A stretch of DNA of 64,000 bases from NCBI GenBank assembly GCA_022419385.1, contig JAJUBI010000006.1, forward strand, positions 1,612,001 through 1,676,000, written 5' to 3'. The DNA is from Paraconiothyrium sp. Pb-2020. Lineage: Eukaryota; Ascomycota; Dothideomycetes; Pleosporales; Didymosphaeriaceae. A model generated the notes under the pieces. It was not told the DNA's origin, ran no database searches, and saw nothing but the letters and a program-made list of their open reading frames with translations. The translations under genes and the position numbers were made by a program. Positions 21,501 through 34,929 of the stretch are shown piece after piece (position 1 is the stretch's first letter; every line of letters starts with the position of its first letter).

Positions 21501-24500
21501 GCCGGAGCTGACCATGTGGGCATCAGGCTCTGCGACTTCGTTGGTGCTTGTATCGCCCTTGTGAGAATGTTTGCTCTTCGTGTGTCGCAGTTTCTTTAGA
21601 TACTTCTTCTCCGTTGACAGATCTAGATCCTTGATCTTATCTTGCAGATGATTCATCACATCCACCACTGCGGAGGCGGTGTCGGCAAATATGTTCACCG
21701 CTAGCCCTGAGCTCTTCAGGCGGTAGACTCTACGAGGAGGTTCCGCCTTCTGTTCCGCTGTGACTTGAAGCACTGCAGCAAACGTGATGTTACCACAACG
21801 GCGGATAGACTTCTTGTCGGACAAAGTTAGGTCTACGCTTATTTCTTGAAGTAGTACGATGGCCTCCGGTAAAGCTAATATATTAGAGTCGCGGCCAATA
21901 TTGGTTGCCCGGAGTTGAATCGAAGACAACCGGACTGCGAGGTTCGCCATGGGTGAGTCTGGGTACTGTCCTGGAGCGCTTGCACGCACGTTGATACCCG
22001 ATAGCGTCATCTGAACGCCGAACACTATTTCCCTTGACGAGTCGGGTGTCTTGGCAACGGATGCATGATTTGTTTGAGGTATGATCTCCCGAAATCGAGT
22101 AGTGAGACCGTTGATATCGTCGCTAACAGCTCGCACAACATTTGATATCTCCGGCTTGTTGATGGTCGCTACCAAAGCTTGCACTTCAGCGGCCTGAAGT
22201 TGGACAGTCTCGATGATGCCTGCAGCATATATTTTTGTCTGTGTTTCCATATTCGTGACTGCTATGCGACCATTTACTGGCGGGAATTCTAAGGAGCTGA
22301 TGAGATTTGAGGCGTTCACAGTCGTGCTAAACATCCGATGGCGGCACGCGGCTAGATCGTAGTATATACGAAGAGTCACGTTTTCGCCCATAGACGGTCC
22401 GACAGAGACGCGACCGGCATTTCCAGTAATAGACCAACTAAGCGACTCGAGCAACGCTAGGTGGATAACATACCTATCCATGAGCAAAGCAAGACTAATG
22501 TTCGGCAGCTGTGTCATTTTCGGTCGGTCGGTCGGTTCGAGCTCTGATCTTAAAGACCGCTTGACGAGCATTGCTTGACCATGGAAGTAGGCAACTTCAT
22601 CGCGGAGTACTGAATCAGCAACTTCGAGAAGGCCAAGCACATTCTCTTCAAGCCGTACTTCAATTTTCTTGCTGGCACCAGCAACCTTAATCTCATCTGG
22701 CATAGAGCCATCTACGGTGAACTGATGATGGGCAAAGTAGACGCTCGGTGAATCGAACTGTGATCTTAGTAGTAGACGCGATCGAGAGAGCAATTCCATG
22801 ACAGCCTCTTCCAAATGCACAATGACAGTTGTTGTGATGCCTTGCTTCGAAGGGCGAGAGTCTTCGTTGACCACGGATAATCGAAACCGCCGACCAATTA
22901 GCAGGTTACGCAGGTTAATGGTATCGAGTGCAATCGTAGCCTTCTCTGTGACGTACACAAATTGCAGGCTATCTTCGATCTGCCTTTTCTTTTGATCAGG
23001 TGAACAGGGAGGCTGAGACTTAACGGACCTAGATCGTCTAAGATTCTCCTTTTCGAACAGGTTTATGAGTACGTCCATCAACTCGCAGATCTCCCAATGA
23101 ACACGCACAGCGGTCTCCCCAGAATTGATCTGCACGACTGTACTTCGTTTCTGAATCTCGGAGCCCACCAACATAAGGCCGGCTGGTTCGGGTGGGGGGA
23201 TCAACGCAACACTGATGGCAAGGATCCGGAGTGCCACTTCGCTTTGTGTTGTGCCTGGATCAAGTATGACCTTGATGCCAGCAGATCGGACATCAAGATA
23301 AACCGGAGACGGGCCTACCTCCTCTGGTTGTTCCATAGTAGCGATTCCGAACAGCATTCTCATGGCAAGACTCTTTTCTACGTGAGCCAGGTCCCATGCA
23401 CGCCATTGGTCCCACATCGTGACGATCCTTTCTTCAGCGTCCTCAGGGCATCTGACTGAGTTGACGGTGCAGTGATCACGAATTCGTCGTTTCTCATGAT
23501 CAGACAAGGTCTGCCATATGTATCGGAACCTGGAGATGATCTTCCAGGAGTCGTGACTGCGCAAATGGTCTCTGACCGCACGAAGCGCAAATGTTGCCTT
23601 GGTCAGAAAGGCTGGGTCCTGAAGCTTTTCTTGCGCGGTCGTAAGACGTAAGGCAAGATACCGCAGACGATTCTGTTGCGTGTCCTTGATGGACACAAAC
23701 CTATTCGCTAGATCGTCGCCCAACATCGTGCTTCGGTGGATGAGTGAAGCCATGTAATCGATCTTCCTGCTAGCAGTGGCGATCTCGAAAGCTTTCGAAT
23801 TAACGTGGACATGAGTCTCTTTATTTTTTAGCAGCCACACAAGCAGATCATTAATTTCAGCTTGGACTGCAACATCATCGTTAGGCCCATTTAGCTTTCT
23901 CTCAGTAACGGAAATTCCAAGAGATCCCAAAGTGGTGTGTGCTGAGATCGAGCTTTCGCCGGTTCTCGCCCCAACAAGCTTCTTATCTCTTACAGCAACG
24001 TGCAGTCGATTCAGGATCACGTCGTACTGATCTATGCCAACTTGTGCACCCAGATGGGGACCGAAAACGTTCTGAAAGCGGAGATGCATCCAGGGTACAC
24101 GGACGCTGAATTCTATAGACTTGCCCTTGCCCTCGCGGCGCTTTTGTCGATCCAAAATTGCTGTCATAGCATTTATCTGGAATTCATCCAACAGATCTTG
24201 TGGCTCGCGCGGTTGGAGAGTGCTGATCAGGCCTGAAATACATCGCACAAAATCCGGAGTACAATAAAGGCGTATCCCAGGTTCTGTCTCGATGATGAGA
24301 CTGGTGTGCTCGAAGCTCTCGTCAAAATGTTTTGTAGATACGTCATTGAACTGGACCGCATCGTCTCTGCTTACTCGAGGCCGAGGCGGGAGGTCCGGAA
24401 ATGACGGAACTTCGGACATGTCCATGTCGATAAGATCCAAGCTGGAGGTAGGAGCGGCAAGCGGACTCGACAGCGCTACCGATGATGGCAAAGCGCCAGG

Positions 24501-27500
24501 TATCCTATCCTTTTCGGAATGGTGGGGGAGATGGCCGTTAGGACTGCGAGCCCTTGTGGGAGAGCCTTGCAGCGTCCGGCTTCTGCTAGATGACTGGGTC
24601 ACGGTCCGCTCCCAATATTTGCGACCAGAACGTATACTATTGACAAATGAACCCCTTGACGAGGAAGCGAGAGAACGAGTCCGCCCCAGGGAAGGCGCGG
24701 AGCCGGATGAGTAGCCAGACGAGGCATCGGATGCAGAACCCCCCGGACTATTCAAGAATATCGGTTGTGGTATCTCAGGGAATTGCATGGCAGGTGGCCG
24801 AACTTCTTGATTGGCAGGTAGTTGGTTTGTCGCATGCTCCATGTACATGAACTGGGCGCGGTTCGTTCGCTGGTCATGTTCGAGCACGTGTGTATGTTGT
24901 TTCTTTCGCTCCTCAGTGAAGTTCAATTTACGATTGAACATGGTGAAAGACACGGTTGTCTCAAAAAAGGCTTGAGATTTGACATGCTCAGTATCTCTGC
25001 TCCGACTTCCATATCGCAATGCAGCTCGTTCGTCGATGGCACTTAAGCGAAGGTTAGGGATCCAAGCGTTAAGACGACGAGAGAATGTGTCTCCGGCGAG
25101 ATCGTTGAAGTCTAGCTTGACAGGCCCGGTGCCAATAAGGACGACCTGCTTATCGACGTGGAGCCATAAGTGTATGTCATGTGTCCGCAAGCGAAGGAAA
25201 GTCGAGTCGTGTATGACCAATGGATCAGTGATCGGTAGAGTGTTCTCGTCATCGTCTAGACTGAATGCAAAACATTTGATGGAGGTAGCAGCCTTGGCCA
25301 GAAAATTAGATGTACATTCACCAGAAATCGTCCCAACATCGAAGTCCCAATTGCAAACGTAGGTTGGCTCAGAGGGCGGAAGCCCAAACAGTCGATGACC
25401 AGCAATAGTAAGTGAGTCAATGAACACTTCAGTTTGCCCACCAATATCGTGAGGAAGCCCCGGGCTCGACACATCGCAGCCAACTGAAAGGCTGATTGGA
25501 CTGAAATCTACCAGAAGATCCATGTAATAGTTCGTAAACCTCAAGTCACAGTGCGCAAAAGGTAAATCTGCTCGGAGTCCGGCGTCGGCTGCATAAAGAT
25601 TCGCAGGCAGAAGTACGCTCGCAGTTTCAACTGATATAGAGAGGATGACATCGAGATCGTTCGAGATTTTCGGGGGCTGGCCGTTTGGGGTTGTCGTATC
25701 CATTGCCAAACTGTGACTCTGCAGACCTTGGAACTCTTCCAGGGTTCTGAAATGAAGGTCATCACCGAAGTAGTTCTCCTTAATTTTCATAAAGTGGTGC
25801 ACGAGCCAACCATACAGCTCGAGATGTAGTCTGTCTCCTCGAATGTCCATGAAAAGCCTGTCGGTGTTCATAGTCGACGTTTCGGTCATGAGCGTGTGGC
25901 TTCCTCTCAGAGTCAGGCCTCCTAATTGTGCAACATTTCTGGAGCGCACCCAAGTATGTAGCGTATTCTTGGGTGGCATGCAGACCTCAAGGCCTAAATA
26001 TTCACCTTTCACATCGAAGTGTATCTCGTTTTGCGATGGTCTGAATTTGTCTAGTGGAATCGTGACGTCTCCGTGAAGCCGTTGACCGAAGAGATTGATA
26101 AAGCTGTTCTCATCGAGCTCCGACGGGTTGTTGATGATATTGGAGTCGTTGGTGTTCAGATAGAGTTTGAAATCGGTAAAATCCACATTTAGCAGGTATT
26201 GAAAAGGGACGAATGTGAAGTAGTTGGCTGGCGGACCGGAACCCCAATCAGCAACGAGGTCAGTCAACAGGAATAGATGGTCTCTTAGCAAGAAGAGCTC
26301 CAGGTCTCGGCACGAAATATTGAACATCCATTTCCTCAAGCTATTCCAACTGATGGGGTTAGATAAGTCGCAGTCCAGCCCAATCGCCCCTGAGCGCCAC
26401 AAAAGGCCATGATTGACGCTAGACGAGATTTCCGTGCTGGCAATGTCGACGTCTAGTTTATTGTTGAAACCTTGTGGGGATGCGACCATGTCCATTACAT
26501 AATTGACGGAAGAGCTGCCTGCGACCTTGATATCGATCCAGCCAAAAGGACGCATGTTCTGTCCGGAAGCCGCGGTATCTTGTTTCGTTCTGCCATGCTT
26601 CCTTCGTGATCTTGTTCGCCCCTTGGTCTTGTGTGAAGCGTTCTTGTCTTGGCCTCCGAGTGTTTTGGCTTTCCCTTTCCACTTCCAATCCTTCGAAGGC
26701 TCGCGAACAGGAATACGCAGAACGGTCTCGTCCTCGATGCTGAGATAGAGTTTAAAAACAGTAAGCACCCTCGTATCGCCCGGTTTGAGGGGAGAAGCTG
26801 GTTCGGCATCAACGTGAGCACCAGGAAAGAAGAACGATTGGAAGATGCCTCGATGTCGGTCAGTCCAAGGTCCGTAATTGATGACACCGCCATAGACCTG
26901 TATGTCCACACCATACTCCGGTGGAGGATTGCCGTTGATATCTCCGTCTTGCGCGGCTTCGGTGTACATGCTGTTGTCTAGAAGCGTGGGGACGCGACCA
27001 GCAACATCCCAGTAGAAGCTAACATTTACACACGGACAATCCGCAATGAGGGACGTCTTGGCATATTCAACACCGTCCCATTCTCCATGTCCATCGATCT
27101 GATTGTCATCCATGTAGCGAGAGAGACCCTTCCATTTTTCTTGCCCTGGAAAATGCCATTGCGGCGCAAAAATGCTTGCTCTTCTACCCGTTGTTCCACC
27201 ATGATGGGTGTGGATGGAGTCAGATGATTTTGAAAACAGTTTAGGGATACGGGGAAGGCGAAATCCTCGATGCTTGCGCTTCTCGTCCATTTCTTCTCGC
27301 TCCAACACCCCTTGCTGTTCTTCCTGCTTCAAGCGCCTAGCAGCATCGAGTTGAGGACTTTTGTAGTCGGGATTGGGCTTCATGTGCACTACTGGGTGAG
27401 TGACTTGGAAATTAAAGACTTGTTGGTAGAGGTCCAGCGGCCCGCTTGGAGCGGCATCGAAATCGCCGGTTACTTTTTCGAATTGAGCTGTGATGACGGA

Positions 27501-28356
27501 CACGGTGTGCTCGTTACCAATGACAATGGCGCCTTTATTACATTCTACATAGACGGGAAGTATTTTCAAGAACGCAGGTAGTCCGTCAGTTTTGCCATCG
27601 TTGGTAGTGTCAGTGCCGGGACGAGATATTCCCTCTTCTTTGGCCGGAGCTTTCCTCAGTTTATTCGTTTGCTGGCTTTGATCTTCCGACATCTCTGTCG
27701 AGGTTCTAAAGATGACATCATTCCCGGTACGCGTGTTTTCTTGATCCAGCGGTGTACCATCTTCCGTGTTCGCACTATTGGCTTTGTTTCGAATAGCATC
27801 GATAATGCCGTCGTAGGCTGGTGTGCGATTGTACAAGAATGCTTCGACCCCCGAGATCTTGACCGAGACGCGACATGGGAGCCGTTTCTGCGTACTTTTG
27901 CCTCCTTTTTCAGCCTTGTCTACATTCCTACTGCGGCTTCCCGAAGGTGCGCTACTCGATGCGCCATCGCTCGTGGTTGCGTCCAAGGGCGGAGGACGGT
28001 CAGTCGAAAACACCTCAGCCTCTCTCACACGACGTAGCCAGTAGTTCCATGTAATGTATCCATTGTGTATGAGTATGGTCTCATTATGGCCATGATAGCG
28101 AACGTCCTTGAAGAAGATGCGGCCACCGAGGAGCGAGATCTGGAGCGCTTGGATATCGATATATGTGCGGTATGCGCGCCATGTGTAGGCTCGGATGGCA
28201 TAGGACACAAGGGTCGCAAACAGGCGGTTGAAGTAAAAAATGAAGAAGATTGTCCTTCTCGTGTGAGTGGGGTGCTACGAGGGGGGGGGGGGGAAGGAGC
28301 GCGTACAGTATGCCACAAATTAAGAGCTCGACCAGGTACACCCTATGAATCCACAT
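18576..28356 (-). CDS. CSF1: Csf1, giant bridge-like lipid transfer protein (BLTP1/Tweek family)
   Basis: Exon 1 is 28356-28307 (ATG TGG ATT CAT), intron 28306-28255 (52 bp), exon 2 28254-18576. Phases fit and give 3,242 residues, near the roughly 3,000 of yeast Csf1. The join creates the N-terminal membrane anchor (VYLVELLICGILTIFFIFYF) followed by NRLFATLVSYAIRAYTW. Next come IDIQALQISLLGGRIFFKDV and YHGHNETILIHNGYITWNYW, the diagnostic start of the chorein-like lipid groove in Csf1 proteins. The rest is long beta-groove sequence with disordered inserts (a Ser-rich one at roughly residues 1170-1270). Family knowledge: an ER-anchored tube moving glycerophospholipids at contact sites, linked to cold tolerance, lipid homeostasis and GPI-anchor synthesis. 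The C-terminal 200 residues contain a Ser/Thr/Pro/Gln tract. The 9.7-kb second exon is uninterrupted. Divergent from the Hfl1 gene. Confidence 0.93.
28281..28293 (+). repeat. 13-bp G homopolymer inside CSF1 intron 1
   Basis: Thirteen G in a row on the plus strand form the polypyrimidine part (C13) of the only recognised CSF1 intron. Its length may be unstable or mis-sequenced, but the intron phase does not depend on it. Confidence 0.85.
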
Positions 28357-28880
28357 GTCAGAAACCGTGATATGTAGGGGGAATGTCTTGCGCACCAATT
28401 GAAGCCCCGGTGAGGGTTCAAGGGCTCTGGCACAATCGAGCCTGCCATGGCGAGCGGTTGCACAGTAAAGGCAAACGGCGGGTGCGACTCCTCATCGTGG
28501 CTCGTGACCGCGCATGCTGTCACAGCTCTGGTCACGCAATGAAGAAGCGCTCAGAGAACCAAAACAAGTAGAACAGGGGAACCCAATACTGTGACGATAG
28601 TCCCGAATTGGCGATCAAGGTGAATGGCGCATGTCCCGGTGAGATCTGAGGTGTTCGCGACCCTATGCCGCTAATGACGCGTGCGGGTCCAAGCTTCCTC
28701 CGCATTGCATACTACCAAAGCCGGGCACAAGACCTCAAAGCTGGTGCCTATACGAGTATCGCCATGTTTCTGCCCTGCTGCTGTTGAGCTTGCCCAGAAA
28801 GTGGGCACATATCTTCACGTTCGCTTTCTAGTCTGCAAAGAGCACGTCGCTCTGCGCTCCTGGCCTGCGCCGCCACCACC
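28357..28880. promoter_or_regulatory. Divergent promoter of CSF1 and HFL1
   Basis: The 524 bp between two outward-facing start codons must hold both promoters. No coding frame, repeat or recognisable operator was seen. Confidence 0.5.
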
Positions 28881-31094
28881 ATGTCTACAGGCAACCTTCT
28901 ACGACGGGCCGCCTCCGATACCGACCCTCGAGGCACGGGCGACCGCTTCGCGAAGGCCGTTGTTATCGTTGCAGGCGTAGCAGCTCTCGTTGCTAGTATT
29001 ATCACATTTGTGTCCGTACTCCCTTCAAAACAGACATGTGCATCCACTGACGTAGTCGCAGAGCTGTCTGGTTACAGACGTACGTAAGATCAAATCCTAG
29101 GAGCTTCATGATGCTGAGTCCTTTTTAGCAAGAACTATAGGAAACCCCTTCTCCAACGCTATGTCGTCCGCATCCTGCTTATGGTTCCGATCTACTCGGC
29201 TTGCTCGTGGGCGAGCCTGGTGTCCATCAAGGCATCCCGCTGGATCGAGCCACTCCGAGACGTATACGAGGCCTTCACCATATATACATTCTTCCAGTTG
29301 CTCATAAACTTCATCGGCGGCGAGCGTGCCCTTATCGTCCTCATGACTGGCCGCGCACCTGTATCGCATCTTTGGCCGCTGAACCTGTTCCTGCCCAAAG
29401 TCGACATATCGGACCCACATACCTTCCTCATGATCAAGCGCGGCATCCTGCAGTACACCTGGGTCAAACCCCTGCTCTCCGTCGCAGCTGTCATCATGAA
29501 AGCACTGAATGTATACAAAGAGGGATATATAGGCATAAGCTCTGGATACCTATGGAGTGGTATCATCTACAACGTCAGCATCACCATCAGTTTATACGCG
29601 CTCGCCATGTTTTGGGTGTGTATGGTTCAAGACTTGAAGCCTTTCAGGCCAATGCCCAAGTTCTTGTGCATCAAAGGCATCATTTTTGCGTCCTACTGGC
29701 AGGGCTTCTTCTTATCCATCCTTGTCTGGTTGGGTGCTATCCCCGATACCGTTCCAGGATATAGCGCCGACAATCTTGCCGCTGCTATTCAAGATGCTCT
29801 CATTTGTTTCGAAATGCCCGTCTTCTCCTTGGCACATTGGTATGCTTTCTCATGGCACGACTACGCCGATGATACGATCTCGGCTGCGCGCCTACCTGTC
29901 AAGTATGCCTTGCGCGATGCTTTCGGGCCCCGCGACTTGATTGAAGATACCAGAGATACATTTGGCGGTAAGCACTACGAATATCGCTACTTCGACGCGA
30001 ACGACAACGTCCTTGCACATGAAGAATCGTCTTCACGAGCAGCACGTATGAGAGAAGGTATGAGATATGAACGCGGAGGCAAGGGCAAATATTGGATCCC
30101 AAAACCGGGCCAAGGTGAACATGAGCCGTTGCTTTCGAAGGTCACGTCCAGCAGAGCAAGGACGATGAGTCCAGGTGCTTCTCGTGCGCTTGACACGTCT
30201 AAATATGGTACCGTGGAGGAGGATGAAGAGCCGGAATTGGACCCTGGTGACGAACGGCTGTTCGAAAGTGCGCGGACGCTGGAGTTCGGCGACTGGAATG
30301 TAAGTTTTGCTTTTTTCCTATAGGAACATGGCTAATCACAGGACAGTATCCTGTTATCGAGGCACATAGAGCGAACCGCGACAGTCAATTATATGCGCAG
30401 CCACCAATGTTAACTGGTGCCACGAATCGGCACTTATTACAGCCCACCCAGGTCAACAAGAAGAGGCGGAAAAGCAAGATCAAAGACATCCAGAAGTCGG
30501 CGGACAAGGGCAAGCACCGCAGCGACTCGAGCAGTGGAGAACCGTCAAACTCAAAGTCTCACAAAGGTTTAGTTGGGAAACTCCTTAGGCACGAATCATC
30601 ATCTTCCTCTAGCTCCGGCAAGTCAGACAAGAGCCAACTTGTCGATCTCGTTGTCGAAGACACTGAAGCGGAAGAGGTCGAGCGCGTCAGAGCACGGAAG
30701 GAAGGAGGCCCTGGGTGGAACGAAGTCGACCAAAAGCATTTTGTGTAAGCATACATTTATTTCCGCGAATACTAGCTGACGTGCAAGTAGCCACACATAT
30801 CCCGAGGAAGGACAGGAAGAAGCCGTCCGCGAAGGATTCAATCCAGACCAGCCGCAGCCGCATAATCCCGAAGGCGTGCACAATCTCAATTACCCGTTCA
30901 CGGTAGAGGATGGCGAGGACGAAGACGAGACAGGGAAGCTTGATCCACCGGTTTCGGAGGAGGCTCAGCGTTGGGAGACGCGTGACTACAACCGCGTTGA
31001 CGACGACGAGAACGACGACGATGACAACAAACAGAACAAGAGCCCACAATACGGTAGCTTCAGAGACGAGCACAATGCTTGGAACGATAGCTAA
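28881..31094 (+). CDS. HFL1: Hfl1/TMEM184-family vacuolar membrane protein (OST-alpha/DUF300)
   Basis: The four exons are 28881-29083, 29129-30299, 30347-30744 and 30791-31094. Introns of 45, 47 and 46 bp have GTAAG donors, all phases agree, and the product is about 691 residues. The core after the first intron, KNYRKPLLQRYVVRILLMVP and then YEAFTIYTFFQLLINFIGGE, is the signature of the organic solute transporter alpha/TMEM184 family. Seven or so hydrophobic helices follow to about residue 330. The long cytosolic tail is Lys/Ser-rich, then strongly acidic (runs of Asp), and ends DEHNAWNDS. Fungal members (Hfl1) sit in the vacuole membrane and bind Atg8, independently of its lipidation, to keep vacuole structure. 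Between helix 1 and KNYRKP there are about 22 hydrophilic residues more than I expect, so the first exon-intron boundary may be imperfect. Divergent from CSF1. Confidence 0.85.
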
Positions 31095-32640
31095 GGCTGA
31101 CTTGCTGCTCACGGCAGGCATTGGCGTTGATGGCAGGAAGCACGCCGCACCGAAGGATGACACGTTACGAAACATTCTCTATTATCCCTCTGCTGGTCGC
31201 AAGGATACCTCGATGTTATTCTTGCACAATTCTTTTCATCCAAGTTCATGTTCTATACCCTTTCCGGTGTGTATGTGATGAATTGATTTGTTGGCGCTAC
31301 CTTCGATTTTGCGATGGGCGTATGTATACATGCAGTATTCTCCATTGTATAAAGTTCCCGCATCGACAGGTGTACCTGCAGCCGCAAGCTACCAGCGAAC
31401 CAAACACTGCCATGCGATGCGGCGTGGTTCGAGAAGCGTGGCAGAAGTGGAGCCTCACGGCGTGCGCTGGCACCAGCGGCGCGGTCTGGATATTGTGATG
31501 GAGCAACGGACCGTGAGATGGTGTGATTGGTTCGTGCAAAACCCAGCATTTTGAACGATGGGTTTCACCTTAGGACCGCTGTGCCAATCGCGAGGTTGGT
31601 GAGAAGATGTTCGTTATGTAGGGTTGGGAAATATAGCATCGATGCGCCATTGATTGGTCAGTAAGGTGGATTTAGAAGAGTTTTTCATGCCTTGGCCTCG
31701 AGGGTGTCTTCGAAGGCTGGCTGGAGAGCGAGTAGCGTGAGCACAGCGAAGCAAACGTGGAGTTCGAGGCAGTTGCAGCCGGGTAAGCACCGAACCGTGC
31801 AAACCAACCATGCAATCATCGACTTATTTCCACAGGCAAGCACTGATTGGGTGGTAGGCCTCCTGCCTGTGGGATGAACTGATGAGTGGTGTGTCGTTGA
31901 AGCAAGAGTCGCAGCCGGATACTCCCCAAGCCGCCCCCCTCCTACGACGACGCATCAATCCACAATGCTCAAGGCCTCATCTCCGCACACCCAAATACAG
32001 GCTCTCAATCTCACCCCGCAACGGTTTCACCCAAAATACCTCGATCTCGCTCCCTCGCCGTGGCATCTAAATATACACGCCATCTGGTCGTTCGCGCCTA
32101 CACAGAACAACAGGCCACTCGCAGGTACCCACGCCAAAACAGCCGGCCACTGACAGGCGTCGCCGCACGCCATCTGCAGCCCGTTTCGACGCGTAGCCGC
32201 TATTGCGTGTCGATTGGCCGCGCATCATCTGTTCGCGCGGGCGCTTATTGGGGGCGCGCCCAATGGCATGCGCTGCTGGCGTACAGCCCTTGCACACGCT
32301 CGCTGCGGGACATATGCACCGGTGTGGGTGACGGGCAGGGATCCAAGGGCCCCGTGTTATTGGGCGCTTGGGGCGAGGGTAGATTGTGTATATTGAGGCG
32401 GGGAGGGACGGCATGCGAGCGAAGGGTTGGCCGGACCAAAGGTGTTGTTGTCGGATTGTTAAGTTTACGCTGGACTAGGGTGCGAGTCTGGCTCATACGG
32501 CGCACACCGCACTTACTTCTTCCCTTCTCGACACCCTTTATTCTGTTGTTTTCAACGTACTTGAGGCCTTGACTGGTCTCACTATCGCCTTGTTCGAAGA
32601 GAAGGTGTAGTGCCTGCTAGACGGGCATCGAACAACCATA
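31095..32640. other. Intergenic region
   Basis: 1.5 kb between two plus-strand genes. It contains the 3' flank of HFL1 and the promoter of the gene at 32641. Frames are short and overlapping, and no gene, RNA or repeat is supported. Confidence 0.5.
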
Positions 32641-34929
32641 ATGTTGCAAGAGAAGAGGAAACCATGGCTGGCCATAGGATGCTGTGCATCCGAGAGAAGA
32701 GACTCTGTTGATGAAGAAGACGGCAGAGGCGCGTCGAGAGCCGTTGGTATGTTCACTTCCTCTTGCTCACTTCGACATCCCCAGCACGCATCCTACACTA
32801 GCATCAGGCGTTTCTTGTACTCTTTCGCCATCGTCTCGGCTTTCTCTTGACTCGCATCCACAACATCGTTCTCTACACATCCCTTCTTCCTCGATGTTCG
32901 GTCAGCACTCCTGCCCCTGTTGAGATGCACCACGCCGCTTCCCATCTCCCCTCAATATGGCTAAATGCACACCACACCACGCAATATGACGTGCATCCAA
33001 TACCTTCCACGATATACGCCATCATATCTTTCGTCATCAAACTGACAGTTATGTCTAGGGGAGTCGGAAATGAAAATATGCTACGACCAACCAAAGACAA
33101 TAGAGCTCCCGCGTGCTGAGCCTGTCTCCCCACCACCACGCCCCGCAACAAGTCAATCTATGGGTCGACATGTCTCACAATGGGTCGCTACCAGTCGTGA
33201 CTTTGCCTCACGTGCCTCATCACGAGCAAGCGTACACACACTTACACGACCGAGGAAGTCTCATTCCAAGGTCAGACGACTAAGCATAAGTGGTCCAACC
33301 GAGTTCAGACACGACAGTGGCTTCGATGGTGCAGAAGGAATTCAAAGTATGATCGATGATGCACCGATGCCTGTACGGCGACGTCGGAGCTTCAGGCCCT
33401 TGGAACTCTCGATCTACCTCCCCGACGGAAGGCTATCGCCGCTGCCAGACTTTGAACATGATGAGTGGGGGGAGATGCCGCAGATGCCTGCTCAGGCATT
33501 AGTTCGCAACCGGGACTCGCGGACGAATTCGATATCATCGGATCCCTCCACTGCGTCATATCTAGTGCAAAGGAAGCCTGTGGGTTCTGGATCTCGGCGG
33601 TCCAGCGTGCAGAGCACGCACTCAGCACAGTCAAGGCCACTATCTGGGACCTTGTCGACCCTGCCATTCCTACAAGAAGAGCCCAAGGGTCGAGTGGAGT
33701 CAATACGCAGTAAATCACCCTCGCTTCGCAGTCGAGCAACGTCGATACGTAGCGTTACACCAAGCGAGTTGCAACGACGGGGCACCCTATCTCCACCACG
33801 CATCCTCTCGCGTCTTCCCTCACCTTCACGAGCTCGATCAAATACTGCCCCGTCACGACCAGCCAGTGTTCGTAGAGCAAAGACTGACGTCGATGAAGCC
33901 ATCAGAGAGCTCAACACTATTGTTGAAGAGCGCCGTGCAGAGGCATACCGCTCACGCAACCAGTCTCCTGCTTTGATCAACCGACTTCCTCTGTCGCCTT
34001 CATCACACGTTCCAGCAATCGCACCTTCGCTGCGCATGCATGTTCGCTCTGAGACGCTGTCAGACATTGGATCTGCCTTTTCAGCGCCGCTGGTTGCGAA
34101 ACCACTACCACCACCTCCCCCTCGGCCGAGGAATCTCTCAAGGCAACCAACGAGATTGACACTTGCACCGCCATCCCGTACATGGAGTGGACCCCTCGAC
34201 TCGAACCCCATCACACCACCCACGCCCACAGTCCCTACGCCTACCACACCCATCCACCGCCTGGGCGCCTGGCTCAAGCGTTCTCTTCCGAACACGCCCT
34301 CGCTCAAATCGCCCACCTCGGCGTCTACATCTAAACCAACGACACCAAAGTCTGCAGGCATGCGATCCTTTTACCAATGCGAGCCTGAGCCTCCCCTGCC
34401 ATCGACATCACGCCCCTCTACCGCAGGATCAAGAACAATAGTGCACACGCGGCAAACCAGTGCCGAAACAGCAACTGTGACGTTGCTTTCGTCGTCGTAC
34501 CCGAGCACACCTTCCCTCTCCTCATCCCCGCGGCACTCACCCCACTCGTCCATGCACTCGATCCGTTCCATCAAGACATTCTCATCCTCGCCACCTCGCA
34601 CTAGTCTTAGCCTTCGTCAAGAAGCCAAAGAGTCACCTCCCGCACCCGCGCGCGTCAGCCTTCTCAAGGGCGCAGGGAAAACTCGCCGTGTGCCCGCGCC
34701 CCTGACGCTGGCAAAGGACAAGGAGATGTTTGTGGAGGCGAGTCTTGGATCTGCGCGCAGTGTCGCGAGTACGAGGAGTAGCATGAGCAGTGGGAGGCGA
34801 AGTCTGAAGCCGCCGCCGAGTCCGAACTATGGTATCTTGAGAGGCATGGAGATCGGTGCGAGGCAAGAGGGCGTGAGTCAGCATTTAGGCTTGTTGCCGA
34901 GTCCGGCGGCCGTGGGTGTGGCTTTCTAA
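32641..34929 (+). CDS. Ser/Pro-rich disordered protein of unknown function
   Basis: Exon 1 is 32641-32746, intron 32747-33058, exon 2 33059-34929; phase 1 joins phase 2 and gives 658 residues. The intron is long for this window (312 bp) but has GTATGT, a perfect ACTGACA branch site and TCTAG. The N-terminus (KPWLAIGCCASE) is short and Cys-containing. A conserved-looking block, FRPLELSIYLPDGRLSPLPDF, lies near residue 140, broken here only by naming its core ELSIYLPDGRLSPLPDF. The remainder is disordered, with many SRAS, SVRS and SPSL motifs, a polyproline stretch (KPLPPPPPRPRN) that could bind SH3 or WW domains, and the end LLPSPAAVGVAF. Such composition suggests a heavily phosphorylated scaffold or cytoskeletal or polarity protein, but that is inference. 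A 289-codon antisense frame across it is a composition artefact. Confidence 0.75.

Noticed and set aside
33492..34361. 289-codon antisense frame
   Set aside because: It lies wholly opposite the Ser/Pro-rich coding exon, and its Arg/Gly-rich content mirrors that composition.
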